From Deltaproteobacteria bacterium (lineage in GTDB: Bacteria; Desulfobacterota; Desulfarculia; Adiutricales; Adiutricaceae): a stretch of DNA of 11,011 nucleotides. Below, piece by piece: positions 1 to 5,850 of the stretch. The translations under genes and the position numbers were made by a program. The stretch spans positions 1 through 11,011 of the forward strand of contig JAITQT010000375.1 of the NCBI GenBank assembly GCA_031288745.1, written 5' to 3'. The notes below the pieces were generated by a model that was not told the origin of the DNA, did not search any database, and saw only the letters and a list, made by a program, of their open reading frames with translations. Numbering within the stretch: position 1 is the first letter of the stretch; every line of letters starts with the position of its first letter.

Positions 1-101
1 GCAAAAACCTCTTAAAAGCACAATAGTCTAAAAAATTAACTAGTGATAAGACTATGTTACAAATTTAAAGACTGATAAAGGGGACTTTTTGCGCTTCGAT
101 C
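1..101 (-). mobile_element. Truncated copy of a 110-bp MITE-like element
   Basis: The reverse complement of this stretch is identical over all 101 bases to 5041-5141 of the complete copy at 5041-5150. Only the outermost 9 bases of one terminal inverted repeat are missing, because the window starts there. The other terminus, TTTTTGCGCTTCGATC, ends at 101. It encodes no protein and must have been moved by a transposase supplied from elsewhere. If the 6-bp target duplication seen at the other copy is typical, the flank AATATT at 102-107 should be repeated just left of the missing end. Confidence 0.85.
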
Positions 102-159
102 AATATTAGCGCCTTGGCCCAAAAAAAATTAAATTTTACCTGTTCAATTTTTCTCTTAA

Positions 160-180
160 CCTCCCCTCCCCCACCCCTCC
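160..180 (-). other. G-rich minus-strand tract, possible quadruplex or triplex former
   Basis: The plus strand is almost pure pyrimidine. The minus strand therefore reads as three runs of four or five G separated by single bases, with GG on both sides. This can fold as a two-tetrad quadruplex or pair as H-DNA. No function is shown by the sequence. Confidence 0.3.
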
Positions 181-312
181 TTTACCTTGCCCGTGAATCT
201 TCTAACCTCCCAGGGGCCCCTAATTTCGCCTACAGGGCTATCAAACTCCACATCTTCCCTATTTCCTTTTTAACCACTCTCGCATTCTCCTTATTTTTCT
301 CCGTTCGCTTTT

Positions 313-350
313 AGCCTCCAGGCCAAAAAAAGACAAGGCTCTTTTTTTTT
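313..350 (+). terminator. Weak terminator-like stem with a T-tract
   Basis: AGCCT (313-317) can pair with AGGCT (336-340), followed by C and nine T. The stem is only 5 bp with a long A-rich loop, and no gene is seen upstream for it to end, so this is a low-confidence call. Confidence 0.2.
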
Positions 351-888
351 ATATTTTTTTACTTTCTTAAATCAAGCGGCCTCTCTATAGAAAAAGGGGC
401 TAATTTTTAAGGCTCCTTATCAGCTAATAGTTTGATATTTATAGTTATATTTACTTTTCCTTGGCCAAAAAAGGTATCAACTCTTCTTAAAAATTTGGCG
501 GCGCAGGTAAGCGAAAAAGCCGGGCGGCCTAGGACTTTCTCTATATCTAGATACCGCTATGTGACGCCAAACAACATCTTGTTATTGTTTTTTTGGATTA
601 AATGAGATACTATTCTCACCGTCAACAGTCTTTTAGACGATGACAGCCGTTTATTTTATAATTAAATTTTATTTAAGAAAGTGCGTGATATTAAACAGTT
701 TAAAAATAAAGTTAATTAATATTTAAAAGTAATATAGCTATAAATAAAAGTTTTTTAGACTTTTATACTTTAAAAAATCTATAATATAAATAATATTCTA
801 AAAATAACGCCCGTAAATATACATTTAGAAAGTTCCCAGCACCTTCAACCTTTTAGGCTTTTAGAAAAATAGCCAAGTAGACGGGACT

Positions 889-909
889 TTTAGCGATATC
901 AACGCTAAA
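889..909 (+). promoter_or_regulatory. Perfect 7-bp stem-loop in the autotransporter leader
   Basis: TTTAGCG (889-895) is the exact reverse complement of CGCTAAA (903-909), with a 7-nt loop. It is the first of three perfect inverted repeats in the 165 bases before the autotransporter start. It could be RNA structure or a protein-binding dyad. Confidence 0.4.
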
Positions 910-915
910 CTTCGT

Positions 916-940
916 GCGGTTTTTAGGGTGCCAAAACCGC
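916..940 (+). promoter_or_regulatory. Perfect 8-bp stem-loop in the autotransporter leader
   Basis: GCGGTTTT (916-923) pairs exactly with AAAACCGC (933-940) across a 9-nt loop. It starts 6 nt after the previous hairpin. No T-tract follows, so it is not a classic terminator. I do not recognise a known riboswitch class. Confidence 0.4.
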
Positions 941-986
941 CTGACCACTTAAAGGCCTTAGGTTTTTAAGTTATTCTTTTAGATTA

Positions 987-1018
987 AGTAAATTATCTCT
1001 ATTTATAGATAATTTACT
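987..1018. promoter_or_regulatory. 12-bp dyad, candidate operator of the autotransporter gene
   Basis: AGTAAATTATCT (987-998) is the exact reverse complement of AGATAATTTACT (1007-1018), separated by 8 bases. The dyad covers the predicted -35 hexamer (1002-1007) and stops 6 bases before the predicted -10. That is the usual place for a repressor or activator operator. A binding protein cannot be named from the sequence. If the transcript starts further upstream, it would instead be an AU-rich hairpin close to the ribosome-binding site. Confidence 0.55.
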
Positions 1019-1030
1019 AGTTTATATAAT
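1002..1030 (+). promoter_or_regulatory. Putative sigma70-type promoter of the autotransporter gene
   Basis: A perfect TATAAT lies at 1025-1030. TTTATA (1002-1007), matching four of six -35 positions, is 17 bp upstream. Transcription would start near 1037, leaving a very short leader. AT-rich DNA gives such matches easily; the perfect -10, the spacing and the overlapping dyad are what support the call. Confidence 0.4.
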
Positions 1031-1051
1031 TTTTGGTTTGGAGAAATCAAA

Positions 1052-4000
1052 ATGACTACAAATAGGTCAGCCCTTAAAGGTTATGCTAAAGGCTTATTGA
1101 ACAATTTGGCCGCTATCCCTATACTCGTAGGCCTAACGGCGACCCTAATGATGACTTATCCCTCCTTAATTGAGGCTTCTAACGTAGGATACGTCGATAA
1201 TGACCGCACCGGTAAAGGCGGTGATGGCGGCGGTGGCGCTGGGGGCGGAGGAGGTTCCGGCGGAGGAGGAGGCGGCGGCGGCAGCGGCGCTGGTACGGAA
1301 ACAAATTATTACGACGGCATCACTAGCCCCATAGGCGGAGGTGGCGACGGAGCGAGCGGAGGCTACGGCGGAGGAGGAGGCGGCGGCGGGGCCGGCGGCG
1401 GGGACTACCAAGGTAATCACTCAACTGTTACCGACGGCACCGACGGGGGGCAGGTAGATCTTAAGGGCGGAGCCGGCGGCCAAAACGGGACCGATACAAC
1501 CGCGCCTACCAAAGGCCAAAACGCCTCTTATCATGATAAACTCGACGGCCAAGAACGGGGAACGCTCTCTTACGGCGGTCGCGGCGCTAACGGAGGTTCA
1601 GGTGCCCAAGGAGGTCAGGGAGGCCAAGGTTATAGCTCCAGCTCCAATACCCAGGCCGGTATCGACGGAGAAAGTGGTCGCGGCGGACAAACAACTGCGA
1701 CCTCTAGCGGGGGGCAAGGAGGCCAAGGCGGCCAAAGGCAGAATAGTTTTTCTACTAATGGTAACGACGCTTATAGCGCAAGCCATCCAAATGGACCCAA
1801 AGCGGGCCAAAAAGGAGGCGATGGTCAAGAAGGCGGCCGCGGCGGCCAAGCGACATCAAGAGAGGCTATAACCGATTCTTACCAGGCCACCGAATCGGCC
1901 ATCGACCAGCTTAACTTTTCCTTAGCTGCAGGAGGTAGCGGAGGAAACGGAGGAGGCGGTGGCGGGGCCGGTGCCCCGGGTGGCTCTGGACAATCTGGCG
2001 ACCAGGGCGAGAGTTCTAAATATGCCAGTAAGTATAAAGGCGGCTACGGAGCCGCCGGAGAAAGCGGGGCCATAGGAGGAAAAGGCGGCCGCGGCGGAGA
2101 CGGTGGCGACGGGGCCAAGGGCCGTTCGGTAAACTTTACTCTCAACTCCACTCTGGAAAGCTTAGCGATTAATGGTTCGAGTAACCTTAAAACCGGCCAA
2201 GGTGGCGATGGCGGTCACGGGGCCCTCGCTGGTCGAGATTACTCCGACAGCTCTAATTTTACCTCCGGCGGAGACGGAGGCCACGGCGGAGCTGGAAACG
2301 AGGCTGGAAACCTTATTTTAACTATAACACCTAAAAACGTTATTTTTAACGATAAGTTCTCCGCAGCAGCTGGGGCTGGGGGACAAGGCGGCGACGGCGG
2401 GGGCTCGCCCAACGACTTTTCCTCCCCCAACCTCGGGGCTGTAGGCGGCCATGGCGGCGCGGCCGGGAAAGCGGGCGATATTACGGTTAATTTTTTATCT
2501 CAAAACGTAAGCTTTAAAGATTATTTAACCGTTTCAGCTGGTAACGGCGGGCTCGGCGGTGAAGGCGGCCTTAAAACCCTAGCTAACGCTCAAAGCCTTA
2601 AAATCGGGGGCGACGCCGGAGCAGGAGCGCATGGTGGCTCTGTCTATTTAAATTTTTCCTCCGATAACCTCTTTTTAGATAGAGGGATTTGGCTATCGGC
2701 TGGCGACGGCGCTAGCGGAGGGGCCGACGGAGGCCGAGGCGGCGGAAAGGGCGGCGCGGCCGGAAGTGGTGGCGAGGTTAAGTTTTCCTTAGACGGAGAT
2801 CTAACATTAAACGGCGGTGATATTTATCTTAGTTCCGGCTCTGGGGGCCATCACGGGCAAACTCGGCAACAAGGCGGCGGCCGCGGCGGAGACGGTGGGG
2901 CCGCGACTATGACGGTTCACAGAAACCTTTTAGTTACTAACGACTCTACCATAAATTTCAGTAAAGGGGCCGACAACGACGGCCAGGCTGGGGCCTTAAA
3001 TTTCTCTGTGGGAGAAATCTTTGAAATTGGCCCAGAAAAATCGGTCACGTTAAATTTTAACGGGACCATGGAAAAAGCTACGGATAAAGTCCTCTTTAAG
3101 ACTATTTTTCTAAACCGCGGGTCATCTTTATCAACCAAAGGAGAAGTCTATAGTCCTGATTGGGCTCTAAATTCGATTACTTCTGGTCGTTATTACCGCG
3201 CCCAAAACTTAGATATCATTCATAACGCCATTTGGGATACCAACGGCCTCTTCGCCCCAAATTCAGCTCAATTTGACTATATGCGTTTCGATATGACCGA
3301 TATCGCTCCTTGGCAAACAATGCTCACCTTTAGCCCCAATCAAAATGGGACAGTTGATCTATCAAACTTTGATCCGGTTAATCAGCATCAAAAATACTTA
3401 GCTCACCCCAACCGGCCACTATTTATGGACGAGATAACTTATCATAGAGGTTACGATGGTATTTTTGATTCCAACTCTTACGTCGCTCCGGCCTTTTTGA
3501 CCTCCTCATATCAAACTAAACCTTTGAGCCTAGGACAAATCACCTTGATTAGTAGGACTAATGGCTTAACCGATCCAACCAAAACATCTGAGGATTCGGC
3601 CGGTAATCGCCATTATATAAGCGACGATTCCGCCCAAGGCGCTCTTTATAACGACTTCGCTTATAGCGCAGGATTAAGACGCTATTACTGGGACGTCTTC
3701 GTCAGCTCTCAAGACGAGCGTCCGTTAATTGCCAATAATTACTTTACGGCCGACGCTTCTCTTATCTACGCTCAAAGCGGCCTAGCGGGTATAATTTCCT
3801 TAAACCAGACTGCGGGCGTAGTTAAAAACGCCATAGACGATATCGCCGCCTTTATCCCAGCTGGACAAGCCGACTTCGGGTTATACATGGGCGCTAGCCG
3901 CATTAGAACTAAGACTGGTAGCTACGTTGATCTTGAAAATCTATCGGGGGCAATGATCTTATCTAAAAAAATCTCTAGCGTTTTAGGGGATACAGTCTTT

Positions 4001-4690
4001 GGAATGTTCGGGGAGTTTGGCCGCGGTAACTACGATTCCTTTGCCTCTGTGCCGCACTACGGTGAGATTTTTGGAAAAGGCAACGCGTTGAGCTATGGCG
4101 GAGGGTTTTTCACCAAAACCTTCTTTAAGAATAAGTTTTATTTCGAGGCCACCGTTCGAGGCGGTATGATCAAAAATAAGTTCCGCATGACCAGAGATCC
4201 ATGGCTGACTCAGCCGGGGATCCACTCTTACGAAAGCGACTCTGGCTACGCCGGGGCCAGCGCTGGGCTAGGCCGCAAATTTAATCTCTCCGAGAGAACC
4301 GAGCTTGACCTTTACGGCCAGTACCTTTGGACTAGGACCAATAAGGATAAATTCATCACTCGCTTTGGCGATAACGTAAATATAGCGGCCATTAATTCCT
4401 CAAAGGCCCGCGTAGGCGCACGCCTTAAGCATACCTTTAAAGGCGAAAGGGTCTCTATCTATCTAGGTGGAGCCGCAGAGAGGGAATTTGATGGCAAAGT
4501 CTCCGGCTGGCTAAATGGTGATCCTATCTCCAATCCCCCTTCGTTTAAAGGGACGAGCTACATAGGCGAATTAGGACTCAATATACGCCCGACCGAGTTT
4601 AAGAAAATTATCCTAAACTTCGAAGCCTTCGGCGTTAAGGGCCGGCAAAAAGGTTACGGAGGTATCATTACTTTAACCTATAACTTCTAA
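1052..4690 (+). CDS. Glycine-rich autotransporter (type Va secretion) surface protein
   Basis: This is a secreted surface protein whose C-terminal barrel anchors it in the outer membrane and exports the passenger. A signal-like segment covers residues 1-43, with a hydrophobic core around 20-35 and a possible cut after Ala42. Residues 55-620 are dominated by GGxGG motifs. From about 357, six beta-strand-like patches (starting near 359, 421, 477, 530, 575 and 618) alternate with Gly-rich loops, suggesting a repetitive beta-helix or beta-solenoid. Residues 640-935 are a non-repetitive linker. Residues 940-1212 have the alternating strands of an autotransporter barrel and end ITLTYNF, with the terminal aromatic residue typical of outer-membrane barrels. 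I see no cysteine in it. The ATG has GGAG 8 nt upstream. The gene stands alone, between inverted MITE copies. An adhesin or biofilm role is inference; no protease motif is visible. Confidence 0.88.
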   Translation: MTTNRSALKGYAKGLLNNLAAIPILVGLTATLMMTYPSLIEASNVGYVDNDRTGKGGDGGGGAGGGGGSGGGGGGGGSGAGTETNYYDGITSPIGGGGDGASGGYGGGGGGGGAGGGDYQGNHSTVTDGTDGGQVDLKGGAGGQNGTDTTAPTKGQNASYHDKLDGQERGTLSYGGRGANGGSGAQGGQGGQGYSSSSNTQAGIDGESGRGGQTTATSSGGQGGQGGQRQNSFSTNGNDAYSASHPNGPKAGQKGGDGQEGGRGGQATSREAITDSYQATESAIDQLNFSLAAGGSGGNGGGGGGAGAPGGSGQSGDQGESSKYASKYKGGYGAAGESGAIGGKGGRGGDGGDGAKGRSVNFTLNSTLESLAINGSSNLKTGQGGDGGHGALAGRDYSDSSNFTSGGDGGHGGAGNEAGNLILTITPKNVIFNDKFSAAAGAGGQGGDGGGSPNDFSSPNLGAVGGHGGAAGKAGDITVNFLSQNVSFKDYLTVSAGNGGLGGEGGLKTLANAQSLKIGGDAGAGAHGGSVYLNFSSDNLFLDRGIWLSAGDGASGGADGGRGGGKGGAAGSGGEVKFSLDGDLTLNGGDIYLSSGSGGHHGQTRQQGGGRGGDGGAATMTVHRNLLVTNDSTINFSKGADNDGQAGALNFSVGEIFEIGPEKSVTLNFNGTMEKATDKVLFKTIFLNRGSSLSTKGEVYSPDWALNSITSGRYYRAQNLDIIHNAIWDTNGLFAPNSAQFDYMRFDMTDIAPWQTMLTFSPNQNGTVDLSNFDPVNQHQKYLAHPNRPLFMDEITYHRGYDGIFDSNSYVAPAFLTSSYQTKPLSLGQITLISRTNGLTDPTKTSEDSAGNRHYISDDSAQGALYNDFAYSAGLRRYYWDVFVSSQDERPLIANNYFTADASLIYAQSGLAGIISLNQTAGVVKNAIDDIAAFIPAGQADFGLYMGASRIRTKTGSYVDLENLSGAMILSKKISSVLGDTVFGMFGEFGRGNYDSFASVPHYGEIFGKGNALSYGGGFFTKTFFKNKFYFEATVRGGMIKNKFRMTRDPWLTQPGIHSYESDSGYAGASAGLGRKFNLSERTELDLYGQYLWTRTNKDKFITRFGDNVNIAAINSSKARVGARLKHTFKGERVSIYLGGAAEREFDGKVSGWLNGDPISNPPSFKGTSYIGELGLNIRPTEFKKIILNFEAFGVKGRQKGYGGIITLTYNF
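1258..1389 (+). repeat. Direct 24-bp repeat in the glycine-coding region
   Basis: An identical 24-bp GGN-rich sequence occurs at 1258-1281 and 1366-1389, 108 bp (36 codons) apart. Both encode poly-Gly. Because the spacing is a multiple of three, slippage or recombination between them would remove 36 residues without a frameshift. It is the clearest of many short Gly-codon repeats here. Confidence 0.7.
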
Positions 4691-4705
4691 AGTTATTTAT
4701 CTAAT

Positions 4706-4729
4706 CGCCTCCCTGCGCTAGGGGAGGCG
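4706..4729 (+). terminator. Stem-loop after the autotransporter, likely terminator
   Basis: CGCCTCCC (4706-4713) pairs exactly with GGGAGGCG (4722-4729) around an 8-nt loop, 15 bases after the stop codon. The position and the GC-rich 8-bp stem suit a transcript end. The following bases lack a true T-tract, so it may be a 3' stabilising stem rather than a strong intrinsic terminator. Confidence 0.45.
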
Positions 4730-4743
4730 TACATTCTTATCGG

Positions 4744-4789
4744 ATGCGCCATAAAACTCCGTCCTTCAGGGCGGAGAAATAAGGCGCAT
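4744..4789. repeat. Two-tier palindrome resembling an IS200/IS605 or REP-type end
   Basis: The outer arms ATGCGCC (4744-4750) and GGCGCAT (4783-4789) enclose an inner hairpin. In it CTCCGTCC (4757-4764) pairs with GGGCGGAG (4769-4776), with one T-G wobble, around TTCA. Hairpins of the form CTCCGTCC-TTCA-GGGCGGAG are familiar at the ends of IS200/IS605 elements and their TnpB genes, where single-stranded palindromes are recognised by TnpA. This is a resemblance from memory, not a search. It could instead be a second terminator. Confidence 0.4.
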
Positions 4790-4877
4790 TCCTATTTATA
4801 TCTTGTTTTCATTCCAAAATTTTTAGATTTTCCATTTAACTATAGTTAAATTAAAAACGAAAACTAATTAGAGTGTC

Positions 4878-4938
4878 CGTTCACAAAAATGAACGTTGCG
4901 GTACCAAGCCTATTGAAATGGAAGACACGTACCGCAAC
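4878..4938. repeat. Adjacent hairpin and 10-bp inverted repeat
   Basis: CGTTCA (4878-4883) pairs with TGAACG (4890-4895) across CAAAAA. Immediately after, GTTGCGGTAC (4895-4904) is the exact reverse complement of GTACCGCAAC (4929-4938), with a 24-base spacer. Two perfect dyads in 61 bases suggest a structured RNA or a transposon end. Confidence 0.45.
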
Positions 4939-5034
4939 AATGTAGCCCCCTATAGGAGCTTAATAATTTTAACATTAACCAAGTTAAAATATATGGTTGA
5001 TGCACCGACCTTAGTAGAAACCTCAAAAGAACTA

Positions 5035-5040
5035 ATGTTT
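5035..5040. repeat. Left target-site duplication of the MITE
   Basis: ATGTTT directly abuts the left terminus of the element and recurs as ATGTTT directly after its right terminus (5151-5156). A 6-bp direct repeat exactly at both ends is the expected mark of transposition. Confidence 0.7.
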
Positions 5041-5056
5041 GATCGAAGCGCAAAAA
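5041..5056 (+). repeat. Left terminal inverted repeat of the MITE
   Basis: GATCGAAGCGCAAAAA is the perfect reverse complement of the bases at 5135-5150. Confidence 0.9.
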
Positions 5057-5134
5057 GTCCCCTTTATCAGTCTTTAAATTTGTAACATAGTCTTATCACT
5101 AGTTAATTTTTTAGACTATTGTGCTTTTAAGAGG

Positions 5135-5150
5135 TTTTTGCGCTTCGATC
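5135..5150 (-). repeat. Right terminal inverted repeat of the MITE
   Basis: TTTTTGCGCTTCGATC is the perfect reverse complement of 5041-5056. The same end appears at 86-101 as the inner end of the first copy. Confidence 0.9.
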
Positions 5151-5156
5151 ATGTTT
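5151..5156. repeat. Right target-site duplication of the MITE
   Basis: ATGTTT matches 5035-5040 and directly abuts the right terminus. Its last bases start a perfect 12-bp palindrome, TTAAGATCTTAA (5155-5166). Confidence 0.7.
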
Positions 5157-5598
5157 AAGATCTTAAGGCGTATACTAAAATTTAATTACAACTCTAAAGT
5201 CGCTACCAGCCGCAACGTGGGGAAAAAAGACTTGGTTAACGGTTACAGATAAAACAATCGCTGACGCTGTAAAAATTAATTGAACAAGGCCCCGACCACG
5301 AGCAGCAAAAACCACCTCATCGTTGAAGTTGAAGATCTCAGAATTAAAAACAGGTCTAAGTCCGTGTGGGTACATTGGAGGACCTAGGGAACGTTAAGGC
5401 TAAGAACTGCCTTAACAAGCTATCCTAAAAACTTTAGCCATGAGAACAAATTATCTGAAAAGACGGCTTTACAGAACTCAAGAGCGCTCATCTAGTTGAT
5501 GTTGATATCCGGCGTTACAAACAGATAAGTTTCTTACTCACCTGCCCTTGTCTGTAACCTTAAGCTTTAAGAGGGTAGGTCTTTAGGAGGCATCCAGT
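5157..5598. other. Apparently decayed, non-coding DNA
   Basis: No intact gene is visible. Several frames stay open for 30-65 codons on both strands, but none has a good start and none is recognisable. The longest is a minus-strand frame ending at 5175, with an ATG at 5375 and no Shine-Dalgarno sequence. On the plus strand the frame entering from 4873, once the MITE and one target repeat are removed, stays open to TAA at 5250-5252. This mosaic fits decayed mobile or phage genes, but no family can be named. Confidence 0.5.
5585..5590 (+). promoter_or_regulatory. Strong Shine-Dalgarno sequence for a small ORF
   Basis: AGGAGG is a full anti-16S match and lies 8 nt before a TTG that opens a 54-codon frame. 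It is the best ribosome-binding sequence in the region between the autotransporter and umuD, which is why the small frame is listed. Confidence 0.5.
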
Positions 5599-5763
5599 TT
5601 GGTCTTTAACCTAAATAATCAAGTAGCGGACTTTACTTCACTTACCATGAGCCAGGGCCCTTACAACCCCCTTTACTTTAGGGAGAGGTATTTGCCCATT
5701 GACCTTAGCCTTGATCGCAGCTATTATATTTTAGAGCTAAACGATTTTTTCGCTCGTTTCTAA
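5599..5763 (+). CDS. Small hypothetical protein upstream of umuD
   Basis: From a TTG 8 nt after AGGAGG the frame runs 54 codons to TAA. An internal ATG at 5647 would give 38 residues with no clear Shine-Dalgarno sequence. The C-terminal half is rich in Tyr, Phe, Leu, Asp and Arg (for example LYFRERYLPIDLSLDRSYY) and reads like folded protein rather than random translation. I recognise no family. It lies 87 bases before the umuD start on the same strand, so the two could share a transcript. A truncated N-terminus of a decayed gene is a real alternative, since the neighbouring DNA on the left looks degraded. Confidence 0.35.
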   Translation: MVFNLNNQVADFTSLTMSQGPYNPLYFRERYLPIDLSLDRSYYILELNDFFARF

Positions 5764-5850
5764 AGGCCTTTCTTTCGCCCTTCACTTTTGGCCTAGCTTA
5801 ACTTTTTAAGCGGCCAGCCCTAAATACTAAACAAACCTTGAGTGAAAATT

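Larger units (their letters stand above)
102..1051. other. Long non-coding region upstream of the autotransporter
   Basis: No credible gene is visible in about 950 bases. Bases 135-310 are strongly pyrimidine-rich on this strand; the open frame across them has only a TTG start, no Shine-Dalgarno sequence, and a composition dictated by the tract. Bases 313-350 form a weak stem followed by nine T. Bases 596-835 are very AT-rich and include an 8-bp inverted repeat (744-751 with 759-766) and a 10-bp palindrome lies at 544-553. Bases 889-1018 hold three perfect inverted repeats, listed separately. The region probably carries the promoter and leader of the autotransporter gene. Confidence 0.7.
4873..5040 (+). 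pseudogene. Possible remnant of a TnpB-like C-terminal tail
   Basis: From a GTG at 4873 the frame is open into the MITE. It includes KPIEMED early and TLVETSKE about 35 residues later. Many TnpB proteins of the IS200/IS605 and IS1341 groups end in a variable tail with a PVE-type motif and then a VETGSP-type motif, so this may be such a tail. The RuvC-like and zinc-finger parts are absent: a TAA lies 6 codons before the GTG. The coding strand also carries inverted repeats 4878-4883/4890-4895 and 4895-4904/4929-4938, so an RNA or transposon-end role is an alternative. The frame ends inside the MITE that interrupts it. The assignment is weak. Confidence 0.28.
5041..5150 (+). mobile_element. Complete 110-bp MITE-like non-autonomous element
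   Basis: The element begins GATCGAAGCGCAAAAA and ends with its exact reverse complement, giving perfect 16-bp terminal inverted repeats. An inner inverted repeat, ATAGTCT with AGACTAT, lies near the middle, so the whole can fold into a long hairpin. It is flanked by ATGTTT on both sides and has no coding capacity. A second copy at 1-101 is identical over its length and inverted. Size, termini, duplication and copy identity fit a MITE mobilised in trans. The parental insertion-sequence family is not recognisable from these ends. Identity of the copies suggests recent movement. Confidence 0.88.

Noticed and set aside
114..314. 66-codon plus-strand frame in the pyrimidine-rich region
   Set aside because: It has a TTG start and no Shine-Dalgarno sequence, and its Ser/Pro/Leu/Phe-rich composition simply reflects C/T-rich DNA.
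603..618. Fur-box-like dyad TGAGATACTATTCTCA
   Set aside because: The arms match over only 5 bases, the centre is asymmetric, and it lies over 400 bases from the nearest start codon.
1166..1849. Open frames antisense to or out of phase with the glycine-rich coding region
   Set aside because: GC-rich GGN repeats keep other frames open. The Ala/Ser-rich products mirror Gly codons, while the autotransporter frame has signal, linker and barrel.
5175..5375. 66-codon minus-strand frame with a hydrophobic stretch
   Set aside because: It has an ATG but no ribosome-binding site, no recognisable family, and competing open frames on the other strand. It is noted only within the decayed region.
5764..5850. 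LexA (SOS) box before umuD
   Set aside because: No CTGT-N8-ACAG or similar dyad is present. The host's own LexA motif is unknown, so SOS control is neither shown nor excluded.
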